Positions 17,465 to 24,942 of a stretch of 64,000 bases of DNA are shown piece after piece. The stretch lies in contig NZ_JAPKNA010000006.1 of the NCBI RefSeq assembly GCF_026344135.1, positions 124,001 to 188,000 of the forward strand. Direction: 5' to 3'. Under the pieces are notes generated by a model, which was given only the letters and a program-made list of their open reading frames with translations, was not told the origin of the DNA and ran no database searches. This DNA comes from Alcaligenes parafaecalis. GTDB lineage: Bacteria; Pseudomonadota; Gammaproteobacteria; Burkholderiales; Burkholderiaceae_B. Made by a program: the position numbers and the translations under genes. The number at the start of each line of letters is the position of its first letter. The first letter of the stretch is position 1.

Positions 17465-18136
17465 ATGAGTATTCCCTCCTCCTCTGACGACTCGTTGCTG
17501 GCCACCCAGGCGTTCCAGGCATTTCGTCATTTACTAGCTACAGGGCGAGTACGTGCGGGGCAGATGGTGTCGATGGCCGAGCTGATGAAACTAAGCGACT
17601 TCCCGCTGGCTCCAGTGCGTGAAGCCGTCAAGCGCGCAGCGGCTGCCGGGCTGGTGTCTATCCTGCCCAAGCGGGGTGTTCTGGTTCTGGAGGCAACCAC
17701 GGAAGCGCTACGGGAATGCTTCCAGTTGCGCTGTGTGTTCGATCAGGAGGGGGCCAGAATACTGGCGAGCTGTGCCAAGCAGCCCGCACTGGAGAGCTTG
17801 CGGGACAAACACGAGAAGATTCTGGAGCAGGCACAAAGCGGCCTGGTCACCACCGCTTTGCAGATTCAGGCCATGGAAGTGGACTGGGCCTTGCACCGCT
17901 ATCTGGCTCAAGCGCTGCAGAACCGCTCGGCCATGACGATTTACGAAGAAAACTGTGATCGCATCAATGTGCTGCAGCACTCGCGCCGCCCATTACCCGA
18001 GCGCATTGTGCCCGCCATGAAGGAGCACTTGCAGATCCTGGATACGCTTCAGGCAGGACATCCCGAAGCAGCCATGGAAGCGGTGCGCCACCATCTGGCA
18101 CAAACACTGCGATGGTGGGGCGCGGTTGACGCTTAA
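17465..18136 (+). CDS. GntR family transcriptional regulator (FCD type)
   Basis: 223 residues. N-terminal winged helix (about 10-75): AFRHLLATGRVRAGQMVSMAELMKLSDFPLAPVREAVKRAAAAGLVSILPKRGVLVLE. A helical FCD effector domain follows, with a FQLRCVFDQEGARIL start and an H-x3-H region near the end (MKEHLQIL, RHHLAQTL). It is divergent from dctA, so I infer control of C4-dicarboxylate uptake. Its TAA stop shares two bases with the murB stop on the other strand. Confidence 0.9.
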   Translation: MSIPSSSDDSLLATQAFQAFRHLLATGRVRAGQMVSMAELMKLSDFPLAPVREAVKRAAAAGLVSILPKRGVLVLEATTEALRECFQLRCVFDQEGARILASCAKQPALESLRDKHEKILEQAQSGLVTTALQIQAMEVDWALHRYLAQALQNRSAMTIYEENCDRINVLQHSRRPLPERIVPAMKEHLQILDTLQAGHPEAAMEAVRHHLAQTLRWWGAVDA

Positions 18137-19143
18137 TTCACAATAACGGGCTCTTGTTCCAGCTCCACTCCGAAGCGCTCCCGAACAGAGCCCCGAATCG
18201 CCTGGGCCAGGCGTTCAATATCATGCGCGGTCCCGCCGCCATGGTTCACCAGCACTAAGGCCTGACGATCATGTACACCCACCGCACCATTACGCTGGCC
18301 TTTCCAGCCACACTGGTCAATCAACCAGCCCGCCGCTAACTTGCATTGGCCTTGCCCCAAGTCGTAAGACACCAGGTTCGGCCATTGCTGTTTAAGCGTA
18401 TCGCGCTGCTCTACAGGCACAACCGGGTTCTTGAAGAAGCTACCTGCATTCCCCAGGACACGAGGGTCAGGCAATTTTTGACGACGAATTTCGCAAACCG
18501 CATCAAAAATGGTTTGAGGGTCTGGCTCGCCCGCCAAATGTGCTTGTTTATTCAGATCGGGATATTCCAGCACTGGCGTCCACTGACGCGGCAAGGCAAA
18601 ACGCACTGCCAGAATCAACCAGCTACCTGCCGGATCGTGCTTGAAGCGGCTGTCTCTATATGCAAAGCCGCACTCCGCAGCAGACAGCTCGATCTCCTTA
18701 CCGTCTTTAAAGCTCCAGGCCAGCACGCTATGCACGCGCTGCTCCAGCTCCAGGCCGTAAGCACCAATATTTTGTACAGGCGCAGCCCCGACCGTACCGG
18801 GAATCAAGGCCAGATTTTCCAAACCGGGCCAGCCCTGATTCAAGCAATGCTGTACAAAATCATGCCAGCACTCCCCAGCCTGCGCTTCCACGATATAGGC
18901 AGCCTCATTTTCAGCCAGTAAACGAATACCTTTGCTTTCAACTTTCAGTACCAGGGCATCGACTTGCTCGGCCAGCACCACATTACTGCCACCACCCAGC
19001 ACGAAAATGCGCTCCCCCTGATCAGTCAGCACTTGCAGCCCAGGCAACTGGGTAACATTGTCATACACCAGCAGGTCACGCGCGCAACTGCGTAGACCCA
19101 AGGTATTAAAAGAACTCAAATCCACATTACGCTGCCTGTCCAC
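18133..19143 (-). CDS. murB: UDP-N-acetylenolpyruvoylglucosamine reductase MurB
   Basis: FAD enzyme making UDP-N-acetylmuramic acid in peptidoglycan synthesis. 336 residues, the longer type I form as in E. coli. FAD domain: FVLGGGSNVVL and LIPGTVGAAPVQNIGAYG. Catalytic region: YRDSRFK, then LGNAGSFFKNPVV with the proton-donor Ser, and the C-terminal Glu within VELEQEPVI. The start is a GTG (MDRQRNVDLSSFNTLGL), preceded by GGGACAGGG. It is convergent with gntR and ends 4 bp inside it. Confidence 0.96.
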   Translation of the reverse strand: MDRQRNVDLSSFNTLGLRSCARDLLVYDNVTQLPGLQVLTDQGERIFVLGGGSNVVLAEQVDALVLKVESKGIRLLAENEAAYIVEAQAGECWHDFVQHCLNQGWPGLENLALIPGTVGAAPVQNIGAYGLELEQRVHSVLAWSFKDGKEIELSAAECGFAYRDSRFKHDPAGSWLILAVRFALPRQWTPVLEYPDLNKQAHLAGEPDPQTIFDAVCEIRRQKLPDPRVLGNAGSFFKNPVVPVEQRDTLKQQWPNLVSYDLGQGQCKLAAGWLIDQCGWKGQRNGAVGVHDRQALVLVNHGGGTAHDIERLAQAIRGSVRERFGVELEQEPVIVN

Positions 19144-19491
19144 GGCCCTGTCCCACGATCAAAGAAAGCAATAAGCATAGCTCGGACAGACAATTTTCCG
19201 GGGAAAATTACAGAATCTATTGACAAGCTTACTTCCAGCAGTCTATAGTTACGTTCTTGCTTAGGGCAGCGTCAGTTTCGCAGCAAAAAAGCAGTTTGAA
19301 GGTAGTCTGGTTTGTTAAGCGGTACAGGTAAAAAGCTGGTAGGAAACTTCAGCAAAACACCAAAAACACTTGACAAACAAATACAGCCACTCTAAACTAG
19401 CTTTCTTTACTTAATCAGCACCAAAGATTAAGTGAATTGCTAAAAAACGGATTAAAAACTGCTTTTAGCAAACCGTCTGCACAGCAGATAT
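19144..19491 (+). promoter_or_regulatory. Gene-free leader with two promoters for the tRNA cluster
   Basis: No coding region is seen here. Two good sigma-70 promoters point at the tRNAs: TTGACA (19220-19225)-N18-TATAGT (19244-19249), and TTGACA (19370-19375)-N17-TAAACT (19393-19398). The second is nearly ideal and lies about 90 nt before the first tRNA. Confidence 0.75.
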
Positions 19492-19567
19492 GCGGGAGTA
19501 GCTCAGTTGGTAGAGCGCAACCTTGCCAAGGTTGAGGTCGCGAGTTCGAGACTCGTCTCCCGCTCCA
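19492..19567 (+). tRNA. tRNA-Gly (GCC)
   Basis: 76 nt with encoded CCA. Acceptor GCGGGAG pairs with CTCCCGC. D arm GCTCAGTTGGTAGAGC. Anticodon arm CAACCTTGCCAAGGTTG with GCC. T arm GCGAGTTCGAGACTCGT. It is identical to the third tRNA of the cluster. Confidence 0.98.
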
Positions 19568-19574
19568 GATTCCT

Positions 19575-19600
19575 AAGGGAAGCCTAGGCTTCCCTTTTTA
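19575..19600 (+). terminator. Hairpin with T-run between tRNA-Gly and tRNA-Cys
   Basis: AAGGGAAGCC / GGCTTCCCTT, a perfect 10-bp stem with a two-base centre, followed by T3 after the pairing Ts. It may reduce read-through into tRNA-Cys or mark a processing site. Confidence 0.6.
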
Positions 19601-19609
19601 ATCGACCAC

Positions 19610-19683
19610 GGCGCAATGGCAGAGTGGTTATGCAGCGGATTGCAAATCCGTCTAGGTCGGTTCGATTCCGGCTTGCGCCTCCA
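19610..19683 (+). tRNA. tRNA-Cys (GCA)
   Basis: 74 nt with encoded CCA. Acceptor GGCGCAA pairs with TTGCGCC. Anticodon arm GCGGATTGCAAATCCGT with GCA. T arm GTCGGTTCGATTCCGGC. Confidence 0.98.
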
Positions 19684-19720
19684 GTAATTCTGGTCACAAG
19701 TCGGTAGTGTAGTAAAAAAT

Positions 19721-19796
19721 GCGGGAGTAGCTCAGTTGGTAGAGCGCAACCTTGCCAAGGTTGAGGTCGCGAGTTCGAGACTCGTCTCCCGCTCCA
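19721..19796 (+). tRNA. tRNA-Gly (GCC), second copy
   Basis: Exact copy of the 76-nt tRNA-Gly at 19492, with the same GCC anticodon and encoded CCA. The two copies form a 76-bp direct repeat around tRNA-Cys. Confidence 0.98.
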
Positions 19797-19801
19797 AATT
19801 C

Positions 19802-19831
19802 AAAAAGCCCAAACTTCGGTTTGGGCTTTTT
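19802..19831 (+). terminator. Terminator of the tRNA cluster
   Basis: Thirteen-bp stem AAAAAGCCCAAAC / GTTTGGGCTTTTT closed by a TTCG tetraloop and ending in T5. As its A-run makes it symmetrical, it may also end the GMC oxidoreductase gene coming from the right (stop at 19846). Confidence 0.95.
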
Positions 19832-19845
19832 CTTGTCTGCTGCAT

Positions 19846-21498
19846 TCAGCCTTGTTTCAACCAGGACGCAGGTTCACGAACAGGCTCCGGTTTGGACGCT
19901 GCCAAAGGCCGCCCCAATATCTGTGCCACCCCACGTTCCCCGATCATGATGGCCGTCGCATTGGTATTGCCACTCGTCACCATAGGGCAGACCGACAAAT
20001 CCACCACGCGCAGATTGGGTACACCATGCACGCGCAAATCCAGATCCGTCACCGAGCTGACGCTATCCTGCCCCAATCGGCACGTACCCGTCGGGTGATA
20101 AACCGTCTTGATGTTTTGCCGTACAAATGCTTCCAACGCCTTGGTATCCCGCCAATCCATGTCTTCAGGCGCGGTCACCTTCTTGATCAAGGCTTTGAGC
20201 GATGGTTGCTCCATTAACCTGAGCCCAATCTGCACGGCCCGAATCTGCCCCTCCAAATCAGCTTGTGTCCCTAAATAGTTGGGATCAATCAGGGGCTGAT
20301 CTTGCGGATCCTTGCTGCGCAAGCGCAGTTGCCCTCTTGCTTCGGGTCGAACATGCCCTGTCTTGACGGTCAAACCGTGCTCCTGCGCGGGTGGCTTTTC
20401 TCCTGGCGTATTGTCAAAGTTATCCAGCACAGGCAGGAACATCAGTTGAATATCCGGCCGCCCTACGCCCAGGCTGTCGATGAAAGCCCCGCCTTCCAGG
20501 ACATTCGTGGTCAGCAAACCGCTACGGAACGCCGCCCATTGAAACATGTGGCCGATGGCGCGCAGGCCTTTGTCCTCGCCAAGCAGGCTATTGCTGGCGT
20601 GCGTGGTCGCATTCAAGGACAGATGCAGATGATCGTGCAGATTCTTGCCAACGGGCAAATCCAGCAAGGTGTCGATGCCCAATTCACTTAAATGCTCTTT
20701 AGGGCCTACGCCAGACTGCATCAGGATCTTGGGACTGCCAAAGGAACCTGCACTCAGAATGACCTCATTGCGCACCCAGGCCGTTTGCACATTTCCCTGC
20801 TTTTCGCTGAATTCCACCCCAACTGCGCGGCCTTCGCTAAACAGTACTTTGTGTGTCAGGGCGCCTGTAATCACAGTCAACTGGTCATTGCCCCGCACGC
20901 GCTCCAAATACGCTTTGGAAGTGCTGCAACGCTCTCCGGAACGGGTAGTTGTCTGGTAGTAACCTATCCCTTGCTGGGATGCTCCATTGAAATCATTCAC
21001 ATACGCAAGCCCCATCTCCTGGCCTGCGCGCACAAAAGCTTGTGTCATGGGATGACGGAAACGGTTCTCGCTGACGCCCAGATAACCGCCTGCCCGATGA
21101 TACTCACCGCTTAAACTTTCGTTGTCCTCGGCGAACTTGAAGTACGGCAGCACGTCCCGTGCGCCCCACCCTGGCATAGCCCATTCGTCAAAATCCTCCT
21201 GCTGGCCACGGATGTAAATCATGCCGTTCACCGAGCTGCCCCCGCCCAACACCTTGCCTTGTGCAATGATCATCTCGCGGCCATTGCAGTGAGGCTGAGG
21301 AACCGTCATATAAGGCCAGGACTTTTGCTGAAACACCTTTACAACCGTTGCCGGGATACGGTGAAAAATGCTGCTATCCGGCCCTCCCGCCTCAAGCAAC
21401 AACACAGTGCCCGCGTTCTGTTCTATCAGGCGCGTTACCACCACGCAGCCCGCCGAACCGCCCCCTACCACGATATAGTCGTACTCTTGTCTGGACAT
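19846..21498 (-). CDS. GMC family FAD oxidoreductase (choline-dehydrogenase-like)
   Basis: 550 residues. FAD-dependent oxidation of a primary alcohol. N-terminal dinucleotide fold YIVVGGGSAGCVVVTRL; GMC signature 1 GKVLGGGSSVNGMIYIRG (about residue 80); signature 2 EVILSAGSFGSPKILMQSGVGP (about residue 255). C-terminal catalytic block VYHPTGTCRLG with the active His and the final GNTNATAIMIGE. No signal peptide. It is divergent from an AraC regulator and carries 21-bp-spaced operator repeats upstream, so it is probably induced by its alcohol or the derived acid. Confidence 0.93.
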   Translation of the reverse strand: MSRQEYDYIVVGGGSAGCVVVTRLIEQNAGTVLLLEAGGPDSSIFHRIPATVVKVFQQKSWPYMTVPQPHCNGREMIIAQGKVLGGGSSVNGMIYIRGQQEDFDEWAMPGWGARDVLPYFKFAEDNESLSGEYHRAGGYLGVSENRFRHPMTQAFVRAGQEMGLAYVNDFNGASQQGIGYYQTTTRSGERCSTSKAYLERVRGNDQLTVITGALTHKVLFSEGRAVGVEFSEKQGNVQTAWVRNEVILSAGSFGSPKILMQSGVGPKEHLSELGIDTLLDLPVGKNLHDHLHLSLNATTHASNSLLGEDKGLRAIGHMFQWAAFRSGLLTTNVLEGGAFIDSLGVGRPDIQLMFLPVLDNFDNTPGEKPPAQEHGLTVKTGHVRPEARGQLRLRSKDPQDQPLIDPNYLGTQADLEGQIRAVQIGLRLMEQPSLKALIKKVTAPEDMDWRDTKALEAFVRQNIKTVYHPTGTCRLGQDSVSSVTDLDLRVHGVPNLRVVDLSVCPMVTSGNTNATAIMIGERGVAQILGRPLAASKPEPVREPASWLKQG

Positions 21499-21554
21499 GT
21501 TGAAGCCTCAATGAAAATATTTCCTGAGAATTCTAGAGGCCCATAAAACCAGTC

Positions 21555-21585
21555 GATTGACTCTCCAAGACACCAGATTGACTCT
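21555..21585 (-). promoter_or_regulatory. AraC-type operator: GATTGACTCT direct repeat, 21-bp period
   Basis: GATTGACTCT occurs at 21555-21564 and again, exactly, at 21576-21585. A 21-bp centre-to-centre spacing (two helical turns) is the usual arrangement of AraC-family half-sites. The repeats sit 57-87 bp before the GMC gene, on the side facing the araC-like gene. Confidence 0.65.
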
Positions 21586-21677
21586 GACTGCCAAACTAAG
21601 TGAAAACGATAGGAGCAAGCCACCCGCTGATCGGTAGAATATTTCAGGAGAAATGCACTCTCCCGAGACGATCAACC

Positions 21678-22601
21678 ATGACTACTCAAAACCAGTATGC
21701 TTTCGAGCACTGGAACGACTTGGTCCAGGCCGTATGCAGCCGATTGGTGACGCGCCGCCCCAACAAGGAAAAACCCTTTTTCGGGAATTTCCAGGTACAT
21801 GACTTCGGCGGTCTGGACATCGCTGACATTCGCACCAACGCCGATCTTGTCCGCTGCGAGCACGGCAGCCTGACTCGCGGCGATGATCGTTTTTATTTTC
21901 TGGTCATGCAACGTCAAGGCACCATGGCCATCCGCACTGATCGCGAGCAGTTCATCCTGCACCCCGGCGACATGGCCTTGCTGGATTCCGCCCAGCCGTA
22001 CGAGATGCGATCACTGGACATCATTAACCAGCTATCGGTCCATCTGGACCGCCAGGCCTTTGATCAACACGTCCCTTTTTATGCGAACCGTTTCGGCAAG
22101 CTGCAGCACAAGGACTTTCATGGACAACTGCTGCAATCTTTGCTGCGCCAGTTAAATGTCATGACACCGCAGGCCTACGCTCCACTTGCCCCGCAGCATG
22201 GTGCGTCACTACAAAATACCCTGATTACGCTTCTGGCCCCCTTGCTAAAGAACGGCCCGCCCTTGGAAAAGCATGATTTGCGCGGCCTGGCTGAGCGCAT
22301 GATCGAACAGACCCTGCATGAACCCCTCAGCCCCCAGGAACTCGCCAAGCGCTTGAAGATTTCTGTTCGGCAACTGCATCGCCAGTTCGAGCAAGGCCAG
22401 GAAACTGTGCAGCGCTACACATTGCGACGACGCCTGGAGCGCTGCGCCGAAGAACTGAGCGCTCCCGACAAGTGGGATGTACCGGCAGCACATATTGCCT
22501 GCCAGTGGGGCTTTAGCGACTCTGCTTATTTTTCACGCGCCTTTAAAAAACACTTCGGATTGCCACCGGCAGCCTATCGCAGCCGCAGCAAAGAAGGCTA
22601 A
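21678..22601 (+). CDS. AraC family transcriptional regulator
   Basis: 307 residues from ATG 21678 (MTTQNQYAFEHWND). An in-frame GTG at 21600 would run through the promoter region. The N-terminal cupin-like ligand domain (about 1-190; FILHPGDMALLDSAQPYEM) resembles AraC_binding_2 regulators of amine and aromatic catabolism. Two C-terminal helix-turn-helix units follow (about 215-300): LSPQELAKRLKISVRQLHRQFEQG and HIACQWGFSDSAYFSRAFKKHFGLPPAAYR. It is divergent from the GMC oxidoreductase, its likely target. Confidence 0.9.
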   Translation: MTTQNQYAFEHWNDLVQAVCSRLVTRRPNKEKPFFGNFQVHDFGGLDIADIRTNADLVRCEHGSLTRGDDRFYFLVMQRQGTMAIRTDREQFILHPGDMALLDSAQPYEMRSLDIINQLSVHLDRQAFDQHVPFYANRFGKLQHKDFHGQLLQSLLRQLNVMTPQAYAPLAPQHGASLQNTLITLLAPLLKNGPPLEKHDLRGLAERMIEQTLHEPLSPQELAKRLKISVRQLHRQFEQGQETVQRYTLRRRLERCAEELSAPDKWDVPAAHIACQWGFSDSAYFSRAFKKHFGLPPAAYRSRSKEG

Positions 22602-22797
22602 GCCCTCGCACACTGCCTGGGCTCGCCTGCTGCCAGCCGCCAGGCCTATCGGTTAATATCGCATTTCGCACGCAGCGAATACGGCTCTAATGAGCTGAAC
22701 AGTCGATCTTGAGCAGCCATAAAAGTGCCTGAATCCGTAACACGGCGATAAGCACGCCCCTCCAAAAAACATATCAACAAATACACTCCAGAAAGTG

Positions 22798-24771
22798 ATG
22801 GCCTTGATTAATCCTTTACGGACCACGCTGCTTGAGCTGGCAACGATAAAAGCCGTCGCGGCAAGCCTGATACGGTCTGTATCTGATACGTACCGGCGCG
22901 GGCCCTGCAAGACAGGCATCATTGCTTTTCTGCTCGTACTGCTTAGCGGCTGCGCAGGCGTCAAAATCGCTACCGTAAGCACCGAGGATTACATTGCCCA
23001 GCGCCGTGGCGATATCCTCACCACCAACAAGCTCAGCGCTTCCGCACGCGATACCCTCACCAGCCTGGCGATCGCCCCCGAGCAATGCGCAAAAGACATT
23101 CCTCATTGCACATCCAGGCTGACCGAGCTCTGGAACCTGGACACCGAGCAACGCATGGCGGCACTGGCCGAGGTCTGGACGCAAGAGGCCTTGCGTTTGC
23201 AAGGACGGCGCAATGCACGGCCTGACTTTTCGGTCGAGTTGTTCGATGCGTATCTGCAAAGCGCTCGCTATGCCTACGCCTATCTGTTTTTCACCGATCG
23301 CAGGCCTGGGGATCGCGCCTTTGAAGATCGTCAGACCCAAGTGCGGGACTACTATAACTACGCGGTACAGCAAGCGACCATGCTGCTGTTTGCCAAGTAT
23401 CACGACACCAGCTACGCCTTTCAGAAAACCATTAAGATCGGCCAATGGAGTATTCGGGGGGACTTATCCCAGGTTCGCAATGCCACTGCCCCACAACCCC
23501 ATGAGCTGATTCCAGCCTCGCAACTGACATTCCGTGGGGTGCGCAGCATTTATCGCCGTGACGGCTTCGGAGCCGAGATGGTGGTGGTGAACGACTCCCA
23601 GGACATCAGTCCCGCCACATTCCAGAGCACGTATAGCGAGCCGCCTTTCCAGGCAGTGACGGGGATCATTACCTTCCCAGGCGAAACACTGTCCCAGGTT
23701 TTGCAGACCCGAGACGCAACGATTATTGGCTACGACCCCTACCAGCAAACCAGCGTCCAATTAAAAGACGTGCAAGTACCACTGGCGGCCAACTACACCT
23801 CTGCCTACGGCCTGTGGCTGGCGCGCTCGGACTTCTCGACACAGGCTTTACGCACCGCGCTGGGACGGGATGGTGGCATTGAAGCGCCACATGTCTTTCT
23901 GCTGCAACCCTATGACCCGAACCGTCGCGTCATCATCATGTTGCATGGTTTGGCCAGCAGCCCTGAGGCCTGGATTAATGTCGCCAATGAAGTGCTGGGT
24001 GATGAAGAACTACGGGATCGCTATCAGATCTGGCAGGTCTACTATCCGACCAACCTGCCCCTGCCCTACAACAATGCCGAGATTCGGAAAGCACTGACGG
24101 AAACCTTCCGGCACTTCGATCCCAGCAGAAAGGCGATTGCCTCGAACAATATTGTGGTGATCGGTCATAGCATGGGCGGGGTGCTGGGGCGTCTACTGGT
24201 GTCCTCGTCCGACAATCTGCTGGAAGACGCAGCCCGAGACCGCTATCAAATGGACGATGTCAGCATCGCCAAAATGAATCAGGAGTTTGGCAGTGTGGTG
24301 CACTTCTCTCCCCTGCCTGGCATAACGACGGCGATCTTTATTGCGGCCCCTCACAAGGGCACGCCGTTTGCGGGAAATCGTATCTCACGCTTGGCAGCGG
24401 CACTGATTACCTTGCCGGTTACGGTGGTGACTCAGCTCAATAAACTTAGCCAGGTGGCCGTCGGCAATACGCCTGCCAAAGATGAAATGCTGATTCTGCC
24501 CAATGGGGTGGAAAGCCTGCGCGACAGCGATCCCTTCATGCAGATCACCTCCAAAATGGCGATCTCTACGCAAGTGCGTTATCACAGCATTATTGCCAAC
24601 GACACGCCCAAAAAAGACTTGCTGTATTCGGATGACGGGCTGGTGCCCTATCAAAGCTCCCACCTGCCCGGGGCAACGTCGGAACTGGTGATCCCCTTCT
24701 CCCATAGCGTGCAGGAGACACCCGAGGCAATTCTGGAAATCAGGCGGATTTTGCGGGAGCAATTACAGTAG
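22798..24771 (+). CDS. Lipoprotein alpha/beta-hydrolase (lipase-like)
   Basis: 657 residues from ATG 22798; an overlapping GTG at 22795 is possible. A hydrophobic segment ending in the lipobox LLSGC (Cys near residue 51) suggests export and lipid anchoring, although the leader before it is unusually long. The N-terminal 350 residues are unfamiliar and rich in Tyr/Gln. The C-terminal hydrolase domain shows RRVIIMLHGLASSPEAW (oxyanion), nucleophile motif VIGHSMGGVLGRLL, FIAAPHKGTPFAGN, and late Asp/His candidates in YSDDGLVPYQSSHLPG and IPFSHSVQETPEAI. Related to periplasmic or outer-membrane lipases; substrate unknown. Confidence 0.85.
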   Translation: MALINPLRTTLLELATIKAVAASLIRSVSDTYRRGPCKTGIIAFLLVLLSGCAGVKIATVSTEDYIAQRRGDILTTNKLSASARDTLTSLAIAPEQCAKDIPHCTSRLTELWNLDTEQRMAALAEVWTQEALRLQGRRNARPDFSVELFDAYLQSARYAYAYLFFTDRRPGDRAFEDRQTQVRDYYNYAVQQATMLLFAKYHDTSYAFQKTIKIGQWSIRGDLSQVRNATAPQPHELIPASQLTFRGVRSIYRRDGFGAEMVVVNDSQDISPATFQSTYSEPPFQAVTGIITFPGETLSQVLQTRDATIIGYDPYQQTSVQLKDVQVPLAANYTSAYGLWLARSDFSTQALRTALGRDGGIEAPHVFLLQPYDPNRRVIIMLHGLASSPEAWINVANEVLGDEELRDRYQIWQVYYPTNLPLPYNNAEIRKALTETFRHFDPSRKAIASNNIVVIGHSMGGVLGRLLVSSSDNLLEDAARDRYQMDDVSIAKMNQEFGSVVHFSPLPGITTAIFIAAPHKGTPFAGNRISRLAAALITLPVTVVTQLNKLSQVAVGNTPAKDEMLILPNGVESLRDSDPFMQITSKMAISTQVRYHSIIANDTPKKDLLYSDDGLVPYQSSHLPGATSELVIPFSHSVQETPEAILEIRRILREQLQ

Positions 24772-24800
24772 CAGTAGCTGTAACTGTGGATGTTGCTAAT

Positions 24801-24882
24801 GCAGGTGCAGGTGCAGGTGCAGGTGCAGGTGCAGGTGCAGGTGCAGGTGCAGGTGCAGGTGCAGGTGCAGGTGCAGGTGCCC
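24801..24882. repeat. Hexanucleotide tandem repeat (GCAGGT)13
   Basis: Thirteen perfect copies of GCAGGT plus two bases (24801-24882), starting 29 bp after the lipase stop. Decayed six-base units (GCAGTA, GCTGTA, ACTGTG, GATGTT, GCTAAT) precede it. No gene reads through it convincingly: one plus frame gives Ala-Gly repeats but lacks a start with a ribosome site. Confidence 0.95.
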
Positions 24883-24890
24883 AGCATTCT

Positions 24891-24915
24891 CCTATGAACA
24901 TATATAACTCATAGG
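24891..24915. other. Inverted repeat between convergent lipase and efflux genes
   Basis: CCTATGA / TCATAGG with an 11-nt AT-rich loop, between the lipase and nodT-like gene ends. Possible weak bidirectional terminator; no T-run. Confidence 0.35.
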
Positions 24916-24942
24916 AAATAATGCCCCTCTGTTGCAGTCCTC

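Noticed and set aside
24651..24887. Minus frame of Cys-Thr repeats across the GCAGGT array
   Set aside because: Only the translation of the tandem repeat, running into the lipase end; no support for a gene.
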